Shown: positions 1-8,064, counted from the first letter of the stretch. The stretch is DNA of 54,478 bases from Elusimicrobiota bacterium (GCA_016207645.1 JACQPH010000074.1:1-54478); one strand, 5' to 3'. Numbers and translations: made by a program. The notes: a model not told the origin generated them from the sequence alone.

Positions 1-131
1 CCCCCGATGGTTCTTTCTCCGCCAGTTTGAAATATAAATCCACAACCCTGCCGGTTGTGCCTGACCCCGACGTAGACCTCGTAAGTGTTGATTTTATAAG
101 AAATTTCCTTTTTTCTCTCGTCGGTAATCAT
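1..131 (-). CDS. Partial hypothetical protein running off the left edge
   Basis: On the minus strand a reading frame is open from about base 548 to base 1 and continues outside the window. The best start is ATG at 131, preceded by AAAGG about seven bases upstream; it begins MITDERKKEISYKINTYEVY and has normal amino-acid usage with charged and aromatic residues. The frame upstream of 131 is also open but its translation is rich in Arg, Cys and Pro and looks non-coding. I recognise no family. A plus-strand frame over 27-236 competes but has no ribosome site. Only about 43 codons are visible, so this is a weak call. Confidence 0.3.
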   Translation of the reverse strand, partial: MITDERKKEISYKINTYEVYVGVRHNRQGCGFIFQTGGERTIG

Positions 132-658
132 ACGATAGCCTTTTTCCAAAGCCTCACAGCCAAACCTGTAAAACTTGGAACCGCGCAAATTACGACCAGA
201 CCGCGGGAAGTCGCAGGCTTCGGCACTACGCGCTAGTGTGCAACGCTCGATACGAAGGAAGCACGCTTTCGCTCTTAAGGAAACCCCACTAAACTGCAAA
301 GAGGCGCCCGCCAGGCGCCTGCCCGGTTGACTATGCGCGAAGCCCGGCGTCGCGACACAGGAGACACGCTTGCTTTTATGGATTTTTATTGGTTTTCGGG
401 CAGGCTCTGGGATCGGGGGAGCAGTTCTTTGCGCCATATATGCCTGCCTTAAAAGAAAAGCTGAAAAAAAGGATTCTCTTTTTCTCCATGGTTTCTTCAG
501 AAGCAAAACAAGACGCAGTGTAGCGTAACCCCGAACCGCGTCAATATCCTAGGGCATAAATCCGGTTTTGTCAATATCGCCAGCGTGACGCTTGCGTGAT
601 TATTCTCCGTGTTTTCCCAATGAAAGCAGCTTGTCGAATTTATTTCTGAATTTACGCG
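132..658. other. Intergenic region with no recognised gene
   Basis: About 530 bases separate the left-edge frame from the terminator of the glycerate kinase gene. It contains a repeated GGCGCC pair near 304-319 that could fold into a short hairpin, and a purine-rich tract at 451-470. I see no convincing coding frame, tRNA or promoter. It could hold a structured RNA in the minus direction, but no family was recognised. Confidence 0.4.
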
Positions 659-683
659 AAAAAAACCGGCAGGACCGGTTTTG
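659..683 (-). terminator. Intrinsic terminator of the glycerate kinase gene
   Basis: Read on the minus strand, AACCGG-TCCTG-CCGGTT is followed directly by a run of T residues. It lies 24 bases past the stop codon of the glycerate kinase gene, the right place for its terminator. Confidence 0.7.
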
Positions 684-706
684 AACGGACGGACACGGGA
701 CGCTAT

Positions 707-1828
707 TTACCGGCAGGGGAGCCCGATCCGCGCGCACAGGCCGGGCAGTTCTCTCCCGACCGCCGCCTCTACCGCCGCCGCAGGGGAAGGGGTACGGCCG
801 GCCTCTATCAAGCCGGCCACGCCGCGCCGCCGCAGTTCGCGCGGGTCTTTGAGGAGAGAGACGCCGCAAACGACTATGGCCGGCTTGCCCAGGCCGGCGG
901 CCGCGGCCAGCGCGGCGCCCGGCGCCTTGCCGTAGAAGGTCTGGGCGTCGAAACAGCCCTCGCCCGTGATCAGCAGGTCGGCCAAGGCCAGTTTTTTCCG
1001 GAAGCCGGTCTTTTCCAGCACGAAAGCGGACCCGTCTTCCAGCCCGGCCCCGAAGAAAGCGGCCAGCCCCGCTCCGAGGCCGCCGGCGGCGGCCCCGCCG
1101 GGCAGCCGCGCTATCTCCCGGCCGAGGCATTTTTTCACTACGCGGGCGTAATTGCGCAGGGCTTTCTCCATGAATTCCACTTCGCGCGGGCCGGCCCCCT
1201 TCTGCGGCCCGAACACCCGCGCCGAACCGAGCCTGCCGCAGAGCGGGTTCTTCACGTCCGCGAGGCCGGTCACTTTCAAGCCCTCCGGCCATTTGCCGGA
1301 CCTGCCCGGGAGTATTTCGGAGAGTTCCGCCAGGCCGCGGGCCCCGCGCGCCACCGGCCTGCCGCGCCGGTCCAGCAGTTCGAAGCCGCAGGCCTGCGCG
1401 CAGCCGGCCCCGCCGTCGTTGGAGGCGCTGCCGCCGAGGCCCACTATTATCTCCGGCGCGCCCCGCAGCGCGGCCGCCGAGATCAATTGCCCCACCCCGC
1501 GGGTGGAGGCGTCCAGCGGCCGCAGCTTCGCGCCGCCCAGCCGCCGCAGGCCCGAGGCTTCGGCCATTTCTATGACAGCCGCGCGCCCGGCCAGCAGCCA
1601 GCGCGCCCTCAGCTTTTCTCCCAGCGGCCCCTCCGCGCGGCTGCGCAGGAGTTTCCCGCCCAGCGCCGGGCGCAGCGCCTCCAGCAGGCCGTCCCCGCCG
1701 TCGGCGATAGGCAGCACTTCCACGACGGCTCCCGGGCAGACCCTTCTGGCGGCCCTGGCGGCGGCGGCGCCGGCCTCGCCGGCGGTCAGCGTTCCCTTGA
1801 AAGCGTTAAGAGCTATCAAAATCCTCAT
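707..1828 (-). CDS. Glycerate 2-kinase (GarK/GlxK family)
   Basis: The product phosphorylates glycerate, probably to 2-phosphoglycerate, linking glyoxylate or glycerate breakdown to glycolysis in the cytoplasm. The 374-residue length fits the family. Visible signatures are the N-terminal MRILIALNAFKG strand, ADGGDG at residues 42-47 and GLGGSASNDGG at 130-140, all typical of type I glycerate kinases. An in-frame codon at 1885 would add 19 residues, but the ATG at 1828 begins exactly where the family begins. The gene is divergent from the radical SAM gene at 1888 with only about 60 bases between them, and ends in a clear terminator. Confidence 0.93.
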   Translation of the reverse strand: MRILIALNAFKGTLTAGEAGAAAARAARRVCPGAVVEVLPIADGGDGLLEALRPALGGKLLRSRAEGPLGEKLRARWLLAGRAAVIEMAEASGLRRLGGAKLRPLDASTRGVGQLISAAALRGAPEIIVGLGGSASNDGGAGCAQACGFELLDRRGRPVARGARGLAELSEILPGRSGKWPEGLKVTGLADVKNPLCGRLGSARVFGPQKGAGPREVEFMEKALRNYARVVKKCLGREIARLPGGAAAGGLGAGLAAFFGAGLEDGSAFVLEKTGFRKKLALADLLITGEGCFDAQTFYGKAPGAALAAAAGLGKPAIVVCGVSLLKDPRELRRRGVAGLIEAGRTPSPAAAVEAAVGRELPGLCARIGLPCR

Positions 1829-1887
1829 TTCTAAATGATAGAATAATAGAAAGCGAATAGCACTACCGCGAGTTCGCCGGCTCACAC

Positions 1888-2532
1888 ATGGACGCCCTGA
1901 AACCCACCATAGTTTACCGCTACAAGAACGGCCTTTACGTGAACCTCACGAACCGCTGCCCGACGGCCTGCGTTTTCTGCGTCAAGCACGCCTGGAAAAT
2001 GGACTACCGCGGCAGCAACCTCGACCTCGGCGGCGCGGAGCCCTCCCCGGCGGAGGTGATAGCCCTGGCGAAGGAGCAGTGGACGGCCGCGCCTTTCGAA
2101 GAATTCGTTTTCTGCGGCTACGGCGAACCTACCATGCGCTTCGAAGCCATGCTGACCTGCGCGCGCCTCATAAAGACCGGCCGCGCCGAGCCGCTGCCGC
2201 GTACGCTTAGAGTTCGCCTGAACACCAACGGCCTCGCGAACGCCGTCTGGGGCCGGAACGTGGTCCCCGAAATGAAGGGCCTTATAGACTCGGTGCATGT
2301 CAGCCTCAACACGGCCGACCCGGAGCAGTGGCGCGCGCTGATGCGTCCGCTGGAACCCTGGGCCGCCGGCGGTTTCGAGAAAGTCAAGGAGTTCATAAGG
2401 GAAGCCTCGCTGATCCTGCCCGAAGCCTTCGCCACCGCCGTGGAGGACGGGATAGATACGGAGCAATTCAAGGCCCTGGCGGCGCGGCTCGGAGCCGAGC
2501 CGCGGCTCAGGCCCCCGCTGGAGGCCCGGTGA
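1888..2532 (+). CDS. TatD-linked radical SAM protein
   Basis: This 214-residue protein carries the radical SAM cluster motif CX3CX2C at Cys24, Cys28 and Cys31, then a glycine motif FCGYGEPT near residue 72 and RLNTNG near 112. The opening YRYKNGLYVNLTNRC and the short single-domain length match the family found beside TatD nucleases (TIGR04038 as I remember it). There is no SPASM extension. The substrate of this family is not known to me. It is the first gene of a tight run: its stop overlaps the GTG start of the next gene (GTGA). Confidence 0.85.
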   Translation: MDALKPTIVYRYKNGLYVNLTNRCPTACVFCVKHAWKMDYRGSNLDLGGAEPSPAEVIALAKEQWTAAPFEEFVFCGYGEPTMRFEAMLTCARLIKTGRAEPLPRTLRVRLNTNGLANAVWGRNVVPEMKGLIDSVHVSLNTADPEQWRALMRPLEPWAAGGFEKVKEFIREASLILPEAFATAVEDGIDTEQFKALAARLGAEPRLRPPLEAR

Positions 2533-2993
2533 TAGAACGCAAAGCCCTGCTGCTGCTCCTCGCCGCGGCCGCCTTCGCGCTGGTCAGCGTGCCCAGCGTG
2601 CTCTTCAACAACGCCATCAGGAAATATTTCAACTTCGTCGGGCACTGGAGCGTGGCCAATATAAAACCCACCCGCACCGGCGCTCTCCCCCCGCTCCGCG
2701 TCCACTCCGAAAGGCCGGTAGAGCCGCCGCAGCCCGAACTGCACTTCGTCAAATTCTCGGTGAAGATAGCCGGCGCGAAGGAAGTCAAGATCGCCGGGGA
2801 TTTCAATAAGTGGAACCCGGAGGCCCTGGTCCTGGTCAAGAAGGACGCGAAGACCTGGGAAGCCCTGCTCCCGCTGCCCCCGGGCCGCTACAAATACCTC
2901 TGCCGGATCGACGGCCAGGACGTGCTGGACCCGCTCAACCCGGACACGGAACTGGAAGCGGGCCGGAAGGTCTCGGTACTCACGGTAAAATAA
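2529..2993 (+). CDS. Membrane-anchored CBM48/AMPK-beta-like glycan-binding protein
   Basis: The 154-residue product starts with a GTG that overlaps the previous stop. Residues about 5-23 form a hydrophobic anchor. Residues about 70-150 form a glycogen-recognition domain of the CBM48/AMPK-beta type, with the hallmark KEVKIAGDFNKWNP and later GRYKYLCRIDG. Such domains bind alpha-glucans; here it would be held at the outer face of the membrane. The next gene has a GH57-like body and a glucodextranase-type C-terminal domain, so the pair probably acts on extracytoplasmic alpha-glucan. The longer upstream frame from 2328 is a shadow of the radical SAM gene. Confidence 0.75.
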   Translation: MIERKALLLLLAAAAFALVSVPSVLFNNAIRKYFNFVGHWSVANIKPTRTGALPPLRVHSERPVEPPQPELHFVKFSVKIAGAKEVKIAGDFNKWNPEALVLVKKDAKTWEALLPLPPGRYKYLCRIDGQDVLDPLNPDTELEAGRKVSVLTVK

Positions 2994-4717
2994 TGTACAC
3001 CAGGCAGAAAACACTGGCGCTGGCCCTGGCCCTGCTGCTGCCGGCCCTGGCGGCCGCGCAGCAGGCCATACTCTGGGTCCCCGCCGACGCCCCGGGCACG
3101 GAAGGGATACTGGCCGCGCTGGAGCAGGACGCCGCCCTGCGCCTCACCGCCGCTTTCCCGCCGCTGCCGAAGAACCTGGAGGAACGCGTCAGGAAACTCG
3201 AGGGTGTCGGCCGGCTGGAGCTCGCGCTGCGGCCGGCCGGCGACCCGCCCCTGCCGCTGCTCTACTACCCCTCCTCCGCCCTGGTGAACTGGTCCGGCAA
3301 GCCCTCCACCGCGACGCTGCCTGCCGACCAGTATTTCCTGGCCCTGCGGCTGAGCCTGGCCAGGGACGCGGCGGCGAAAGCCTTCAAGAAAACTCCGGCC
3401 GGGCTGGTCAGCCCACCCGGCGGCCTGGAGGCGGACTACTTCCCGCTGGCGAAGGCCCTGGGTGTAAAGTGGCTGGCTACCGGCCCCCTGGCCGCCGGCG
3501 CTGCCAGGGAGGTCCTGCTGCCGGGCTCCGGGGCTGCGGCCGTGGCTTCGGCCGGCGGCGTCTACGCGGTGCCTTTCTTGAACTTCTCCACGGCCCCTTC
3601 CTACGCGCCGGAGCCCTCCTTCACCCTCTTCGACGAAACCTCCGCCGCCGACCCCGCCGCCCTGCGCGCCCTGCTGGAGGCGGAACTGAAAGCCTCCCCG
3701 CCCCGGAAAAGACTTACCGTCTCCGAGGCGCTCGGGCTCGCGCTCTCCACCGAGGCGGCCCCCGCGGAGCTGGCGGCCGCGGTCTCGCCCTGGAGCGGCG
3801 ACTATACGCCCTGGGCTTCCGCCCCGCTGCAGGCCGGCGCGCTGGCCGCCCTGGCGCAGACCAGGGCCGACCTCATGCTGCATCTCAACGCTTCGCAGGG
3901 GAATTACCTACAGGCTTCGCCGGCCTTCGAGGAATATTTTTCCGCCGAGGAAGGCGGCAAGCTGCGGGCCCTGGCTTCCGCCGACCCGGCCGCCGCCGCG
4001 GAGACCGAGATAGAGCTCAGGAACGCCCTGGGCAACGCCTACCGCCTGATGCAGAAGACCCCTCCCCCCTGGGCCTTCTCCAGCCTGGCCGACGCGGCCT
4101 CGGGACCGGCCCGGGCCGAGCAGCTGCTGGTCACGGCGCTGCCCGGCGGCTTCGAGATAAAGAACGTCTCCCGCCCGCCGCTTCCGCCCGCCGCTACCCC
4201 GCGGCTCCCCGCCGGCGCCGACCCCAGCCGCATCTGGAAGCTGGACGGCCTCAGGGTGGAATCGGACCAGGAAGGGATACTCGTCCAGTTCATACCGCTC
4301 GAACTGGACAACGCCTTCAGGAAACCTTCGGGCTTCAGCCATGTCAGGATCGACCTGTACATCGACGTGAACCACCGCCCGCGCGCCGGCATGGGCCGGC
4401 CGCTGGAGGGCCGCCCCCTGCGCTTCTTCCCCGAGAACGCCTGGGAATACGCCCTGGAGGTCACCCCCGACGGGGCGGTCCTTTACAAAGTGACGCCCAG
4501 GGGCCCGGTCTCCGCCGGCACGCTCCCGGTAAAAGCCGGGGAAGGCCGGATCTCCGTGCGCGTGCCGGCGGCGCTGCTCAGGGGCAACCCGGAGCTCTGG
4601 AGCTACGCCGCCCTGCTGCTGGCGCCGAAGGACGGCGGCGGTTTCTCCATCACGGACCATATCGCCGGGGAGATAGCGAACGGCTATATCTACGCGGTGC
4701 GCCCCGGCAGAAAATAA
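2993..4717 (+). CDS. Secreted GH57-like protein with glucodextranase C-terminal-like domain
   Basis: The 574-residue protein has a Sec signal peptide (residues 1-23, ending LAAAQQ). Residues about 24-390 resemble a degenerate GH57-type barrel: there is a GLVSPPGGLEADYFPLAKAL segment like the region before the family's catalytic residues, but I cannot point to a sure catalytic pair. Residues about 415-570 match the glucodextranase C-terminal domain type (LDGLRV, HVRIDLYIDVNHRP, DHIAG). Its ATG overlaps the stop of the CBM48 gene by one base (TAATG). Catalytic activity is uncertain; it may be a binding or scaffolding relative. Confidence 0.6.
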   Translation: MYTRQKTLALALALLLPALAAAQQAILWVPADAPGTEGILAALEQDAALRLTAAFPPLPKNLEERVRKLEGVGRLELALRPAGDPPLPLLYYPSSALVNWSGKPSTATLPADQYFLALRLSLARDAAAKAFKKTPAGLVSPPGGLEADYFPLAKALGVKWLATGPLAAGAAREVLLPGSGAAAVASAGGVYAVPFLNFSTAPSYAPEPSFTLFDETSAADPAALRALLEAELKASPPRKRLTVSEALGLALSTEAAPAELAAAVSPWSGDYTPWASAPLQAGALAALAQTRADLMLHLNASQGNYLQASPAFEEYFSAEEGGKLRALASADPAAAAETEIELRNALGNAYRLMQKTPPPWAFSSLADAASGPARAEQLLVTALPGGFEIKNVSRPPLPPAATPRLPAGADPSRIWKLDGLRVESDQEGILVQFIPLELDNAFRKPSGFSHVRIDLYIDVNHRPRAGMGRPLEGRPLRFFPENAWEYALEVTPDGAVLYKVTPRGPVSAGTLPVKAGEGRISVRVPAALLRGNPELWSYAALLLAPKDGGGFSITDHIAGEIANGYIYAVRPGRK

Positions 4718-4732
4718 GAAGAGGAACGACCT

Positions 4733-5488
4733 ATGGCCGACAGGGACAAGATAGTCGCTTTCACGGACCGCTACCTGGACCCCGGGAAGATAAAGGACGC
4801 GTCGCAGAACGGCCTCCAGGCGGAGGGCGGGGCCGAAGTAAGAAAGATCGCCTTCGGAGTTTCCGCCTCGCTCGAATGCATCAGGCGCGCGGCCGCCTGC
4901 GGCGCGGACATGCTGATCGTGCACCACGGCCTGCTCTGGGGCCGCTCGCAGCCTTTCAGCGGGCCCTTTAAGCGCAAGCTGGAAACGCTTTTCAAAAGCG
5001 GCCTCTCCCTAGCCGCCTGGCATCTGCCGCTGGACAGGCACCCGGTCTGCGGCAATAACGCGCGCCTGCTGAAAATGCTGGGCGCCGGGAACCTGAAACC
5101 TTTCGGGGCTTACGACGGGGCGACCATAGGCTTCAGCGGGACTTTCCCCGGGCCGCTGAAGCTGGAGGACATAGCCGCGGCGCTGGCCATAAAGCTGGAC
5201 GCCGAGCCGCTCTGCTTCAGGTTCGGCACCGGAAAAATAAGGACCGTCGGCGCCGTGAGCGGCGGCGCCGCCCGGCTGTTCGAGCAGGCCGTGGCGGCCG
5301 GGCTGGACCTTTATCTCACCGGCGAGGCCGGAGAATTCGTGCAGGAATACGCGCGCGAAAGCCGCGCCAACTTCATCTCCGCCGGCCACTACAACAGCGA
5401 GAAACCCGGCGTCATGGCGCTGGCCGAAGTGCTCGGGAAGAAATTCAGGGTCAAGACCGAGTTCATAGACATCCCGAACCCGGCGTAA
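4733..5488 (+). CDS. Nif3-like dinuclear metal centre protein
   Basis: The 251-residue product belongs to the Nif3/DUF34 family of hexameric, metal-binding cytoplasmic proteins. Metal-ligand signatures are IVHHGLLWG near residues 62-70, the HLPLD segment near 98-102 and GHYNSEK near 221-227. A GAGGA ribosome site precedes the ATG. Members are proposed metal chaperones or GTP cyclohydrolase-fold hydrolases; the substrate is unknown. It is the last gene before the accessory island, whose left repeat begins 56 bases after the stop. Confidence 0.88.
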   Translation: MADRDKIVAFTDRYLDPGKIKDASQNGLQAEGGAEVRKIAFGVSASLECIRRAAACGADMLIVHHGLLWGRSQPFSGPFKRKLETLFKSGLSLAAWHLPLDRHPVCGNNARLLKMLGAGNLKPFGAYDGATIGFSGTFPGPLKLEDIAAALAIKLDAEPLCFRFGTGKIRTVGAVSGGAARLFEQAVAAGLDLYLTGEAGEFVQEYARESRANFISAGHYNSEKPGVMALAEVLGKKFRVKTEFIDIPNPA

Positions 5489-5544
5489 AAGGCGACCGCC
5501 CGGGTCCGGGGGCGGCCGGGCAATCATCGAAAAGAGGGAACGGG

Positions 5545-5621
5545 CCTACTCTCCGGTATCCGCCTTGTTGCCGTCATGCGTCTCGGTCGCCTTCTGGTAA
5601 GCGGCGGCCGCTTCTTCCGCC
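5545..5621 (+). repeat. Left copy of a 77-bp direct repeat (3' end of a lipoprotein gene)
   Basis: This stretch matches 16131-16207 over 77 bases with one difference that I can see (GGTCGCC here, GGCCGCC there). On the minus strand it encodes the C-terminal end and stop codon of the small lipoprotein that is complete at 16132-16392. Here the rest of the gene is missing. Both copies point the same way, and all genes between them look accessory, so this may be one end of an integrated island. Confidence 0.85.
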
Positions 5622-5739
5622 ATGTACGTTTAAAGCCCCAAACCACCCGCCAATAATCCGGCACAACTTAACCAAGGGCCTTCTGAAGACGTACAGTGCC
5701 ACAAAGAAGACCAGGCGCCCCAAGGCGACGAGGTAACTT

Positions 5740-6198
5740 ATGGTGCAAATATTTAAATACCTGGTTATTTCAACCGTTTTAGTGGCCGCTCCGCTACAAT
5801 CCTCTAGCGGAGAACAAAAGTATGAGATTATGAGGAACACTCTGCACACTAAAGACGAGGTCATCAAATGCTGGGTGTCTGCCAAGAAGTTGTCTTCAAA
5901 GCTTGAGACGTTGTCACCGGCAGGAATCCTGGAACTTTACCGCAATGAGGAATGTGCTATCACATCTCTACAGAGCCCCTTATCCGACTATGACAACCCG
6001 AATATCGAGTACTCGTCTGCGGTTGTTCTAGGGGTGAAATACCTAAAAGCACATCCGGAACGCTTCAAGGAAATTACGAATGGCGGAGGCAGTGAATTTC
6101 TTAAACGCGAACACAGTGGCGCCCTCCTTGAAACGGAGGATTTTGTTTATCCAGATTCCCGCTTAAACGTAGACTTCAACCCGGCCAAGGGCTATTGA
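5740..6198 (+). CDS. Hypothetical secreted protein
   Basis: The 152-residue product begins with a hydrophobic N-terminus (IFKYLVISTVLVAAPLQSSS) that looks like a signal peptide. The mature part is hydrophilic with two Cys residues, and I recognise no domain. The ATG has a good ribosome site (GAGGTAA, three bases before ATG). The gene is visibly richer in A and T than the housekeeping genes on its left and sits just inside the left end of the island, which suggests transfer. The 118 bases between the repeat and this gene hold nothing I recognise. Confidence 0.5.
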   Translation: MVQIFKYLVISTVLVAAPLQSSSGEQKYEIMRNTLHTKDEVIKCWVSAKKLSSKLETLSPAGILELYRNEECAITSLQSPLSDYDNPNIEYSSAVVLGVKYLKAHPERFKEITNGGGSEFLKREHSGALLETEDFVYPDSRLNVDFNPAKGY

Positions 6199-6619
6199 AA
6201 GCCAAGCGGCGCTGAGTTCCCCAGGTTTGCGGCCCCATAGAACCGGCGCCGGCGCCTCCTGGAGGCGCTTTCCCGGCCAAAACGACCCCCCTTCCCCCTT
6301 AAAAGCCCTTTAAACGCGTTTATAGCCATTTCTGGCGAAATGGCCGGTTAAATTCGCGCAAGAATGCCCCAGGATGAGACTTTCCCGACGGGCTGGTGTG
6401 ATTGTCCCCCCGGTTTTACGACGGGCTCAAATATTATTCGCGCACGGCCCCGCAAGTCTGGTAGGATATTCTCAACGGGGCCGCTCAGACGCCTACCCTA
6501 ACCCAAACCCCCAACCCCCCAAAAGGATATGCGCGGCCGCGCGCCCCCCTTACCGCCTGCGGCGTCAAGGCCCGCGCCAACAACCGCGGCCTTGCCAGAA
6601 TAAGATTCTGATAGAATAG
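6199..6619. other. Intergenic region with one dyad
   Basis: This gap of more than 400 bases has no convincing gene. A perfect dyad GCCATTTC-TGGC-GAAATGGC lies at 6325-6344 and could be an operator or a weak terminator for the gene at 5740. A plus-strand frame at 6374-6619 is Pro/Arg-rich with no ribosome site and was not accepted. Confidence 0.4.
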
Positions 6620-6625
6620 TATAAT
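6592..6625 (+). promoter_or_regulatory. Possible promoter of the nitroreductase gene
   Basis: A perfect TATAAT at 6620-6625 lies 22 bases before the ATG at 6648, with an overlapping TAGAAT at 6613-6618. The only -35-like box, TTGCCA at 6592-6597, has poor spacing to either. The -10 elements are good, the whole promoter is only suggestive. Confidence 0.35.
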
Positions 6626-6647
6626 CCTCGTTAATGGTTACTACACA

Positions 6648-7493
6648 ATGAATAAAACCCTAAAACTTCTTATCAACCGGGCGAGCTGCCGGACGTTCAC
6701 TAAAAAAAAAGTTTCCCCCGCTGCTCTTGCGAGCCTCTTTGAAGCCGGAATACACGCACCAACCGGCGGCAACCTGCAGCCTTATTCAATAATCAAAATA
6801 GAGAAGGCAGCCGCAACGGCGCGGCTGGCAAAGCTCTGCGGGCAGAGTTTCTTGAAAAAGGCCCCGCTGCACCTGATCTTCTGCATTGATTTCCACAGGC
6901 TGAAACGCTGGGCGAAACTGCAGGAAGCCCCTTTCTCCGCTGAGCGCGCGCTCAGGCCTTTTTGGATAGCGTTCCAGGATACGATAATATGCGCGCAGAG
7001 TATATGCACAGCCGCGGATGCTTTGGGACTTGGGTCGGTGTATATCGGCCCCATCTTCGATAGGATTTCCGCGATCCGTGAAATGTGCCGGCTGCCTAAA
7101 GGCGTAATCCCGGTGGTTTCACTCGCGATGGGATACCCGTCCATATTTCCGGGCCAGCGTAAAAAATTGGGGCCCGGGATAGTCGTGCATAACGAAGTAT
7201 ACCGGGATATCCCGGCCGCGCAGCTTCTATCGGCTTTCGACGAAAAGTACAAAGACGCCAGGAAAGAAATTACCGCTAAAGACCTGAAATCCTTTTATGG
7301 CGCGGTCTCGGCCGTGCACGGCCGGAAATTCGCTCAGAAATGCGTAACGGGTGTGAAGGCCCGTAAATATTTCAACAAGGCGCAGGTTTACTTCGGGCTG
7401 CATTACCGGGCGGACAAGATGTTATTCTCCACGCCGAAGCATTTTAAAATGCTGTCAAGAGCCGGGCTGGCCTGTTTCGATACCGGCAAATGA
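6648..7493 (+). CDS. Nitroreductase-family flavoprotein
   Basis: The 281-residue product has the FMN nitroreductase fold at residues about 1-190: NRASCRTFTKKKVSP at 10-24 (phosphate-binding Arg residues), GIHAPTGGNLQPYSII near 32-47, and SICTAADALGLGSVYIGP near 117-134. A C-terminal extension of about 80 residues is Lys/Tyr-rich and unusual for the family. Members reduce quinones, nitro groups or flavins, and some act as azoline dehydrogenases in peptide natural-product pathways. It ends only about 30 bases before the leader RNA of cassette 1 and may be read together with it, but it has no counterpart at cassette 2. Confidence 0.75.
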   Translation: MNKTLKLLINRASCRTFTKKKVSPAALASLFEAGIHAPTGGNLQPYSIIKIEKAAATARLAKLCGQSFLKKAPLHLIFCIDFHRLKRWAKLQEAPFSAERALRPFWIAFQDTIICAQSICTAADALGLGSVYIGPIFDRISAIREMCRLPKGVIPVVSLAMGYPSIFPGQRKKLGPGIVVHNEVYRDIPAAQLLSAFDEKYKDARKEITAKDLKSFYGAVSAVHGRKFAQKCVTGVKARKYFNKAQVYFGLHYRADKMLFSTPKHFKMLSRAGLACFDTGK

Positions 7494-7523
7494 AAGTGCC
7501 AGGGCGCGTGGCGGTCATAGGGC

Positions 7524-7692
7524 GGGCCTATATCGGGCTAGGTCCAAAGACCCTTTCACATTCAACCCCTTTCGGCTAAACCCTAATCGTAGTATCCTTG
7601 TAATCGGGGGAATCGGCCCCCGGGCATCCACGACCGGACCTTAATCCGGTGTATCCAGGGAGAGCAATCAACTTTGCTTTCCCTTTTTTGTT
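7524..7692 (+). ncRNA. Conserved structured leader RNA, cassette 1
   Basis: The sequence aligns with 49241-49410 upstream of the second peptide gene. Four hairpins are shared, three with paired changes: GGTC-CAAA-GACC at 7541-7552 (GGCC/GGCC in copy 2); CGGGGG-AATCGG-CCCCCG at 7605-7622 (TGGCG/CGCCA in copy 2); ACCGGA-CCTTAA-TCCGGT at 7633-7650 (AACCGA/TCGGTT in copy 2); and the final terminator stem. The single-stranded blocks GTAGTATCCTTGTAAT and GCATCCACGA are conserved. I do not recognise it as a known riboswitch. The design of conserved junctions plus a terminator suggests transcription attenuation controlling the peptide gene. Confidence 0.65.
7658..7690 (+). terminator. Intrinsic terminator/attenuator ending leader RNA 1
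   Basis: GGGAGAGCAA (7658-7667) pairs with TTGCTTTCCC (7674-7683) and is followed by six T residues. It lies 55 bases before the peptide start, so transcription must pass through it to reach the cassette. The same stem stands at 49375-49408. Confidence 0.8.
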
Positions 7693-7744
7693 TGTAAGGC
7701 CGCCGAAAAAAATGGCAGAATATAAAAGTTAAGGGGAAAACAAA

Positions 7745-7942
7745 ATGACTAACAAAGATAAAATAATAGCGGCTTTTCTGGTTTCCGTCGGTATATTTTC
7801 CGTAACCCAGGCCAGCAAATACCTCGGCACAATTTCCCGGACAGAGAAAGACCAGCTCTTTTCCGCCGCGAAAGAGAACCCCGTAAACATCTTGTTGTGT
7901 GAAGAGGTCCATGATTTCACGGACCCTAAAAAAGCCGCTTAA
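7745..7942 (+). CDS. Short secreted peptide precursor, cassette 1
   Basis: The 65-residue product has a charged start (MTNKDK), a hydrophobic core at residues 7-20 and a plausible signal-peptidase site after Ala23 (VTQA-S), leaving a 42-residue mature part. It aligns without gaps to the cassette 2 peptide over residues 1-58, with 33 identities: 20 of 24 in the signal part, 13 of 34 after it. The mature part keeps ILLC at 49-52, Val55 and Phe58. Cys52 is the only Cys. A ribosome site (AAGGGG) precedes ATG. The following radical SAM gene suggests that the peptide is modified; it is most likely a signal or effector peptide. The last codons lie inside a terminator. Confidence 0.75.
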   Translation: MTNKDKIIAAFLVSVGIFSVTQASKYLGTISRTEKDQLFSAAKENPVNILLCEEVHDFTDPKKAA

Positions 7943-7953
7943 GCGGCTTTTTT
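7928..7953 (+). terminator. Terminator overlapping the end of peptide gene 1
   Basis: AAAAAAGCCGCTT and AAGCGGCTTTTTT are perfect inverted arms. The stop codon of the peptide lies at the centre, so the last residues Lys-Lys-Ala-Ala are encoded by the stem. Most transcripts should end here, giving much more peptide message than enzyme message. Confidence 0.8.
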
Positions 7954-8064
7954 CTGGCAGAGGGGTCCTCCCCGGTTCCTTTGCCAGCAGCTGGCCGTGT
8001 CCGTATATTCCCGCTCTAAATCGCCCACATAATTCCCGCGCAGACGCGGCTGGCGCATAAAACT

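Noticed and set aside
27-236. Plus-strand frame of 69 codons
   Set aside because: No ribosome site, and the opposite strand gives a more protein-like translation that continues out of the window.
600-1292. Minus-strand frame of 230 codons and several plus-strand frames over the glycerate kinase gene
   Set aside because: Shadow frames in GC-rich coding DNA; the glycerate kinase frame has clear family motifs.
6374-6619. Plus-strand frame of 81 codons before the nitroreductase gene
   Set aside because: Pro/Arg-rich translation of GC-rich intergenic DNA, no ribosome site and no recognisable domain.
7509-7524. GG-N10-GC in TGGCGGTCATAGGGCG as a sigma-54 promoter for cassette 1
   Set aside because: The spacing is right but the -12 side is poor and no enhancer pair lies upstream; such matches arise by chance in GC-rich DNA.
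7131-7690. Leader RNA as a known riboswitch (cyclic di-GMP, TPP, cobalamin, purine)
   Set aside because: The hallmark sequences of these classes, as far as I can recall them, are not present.
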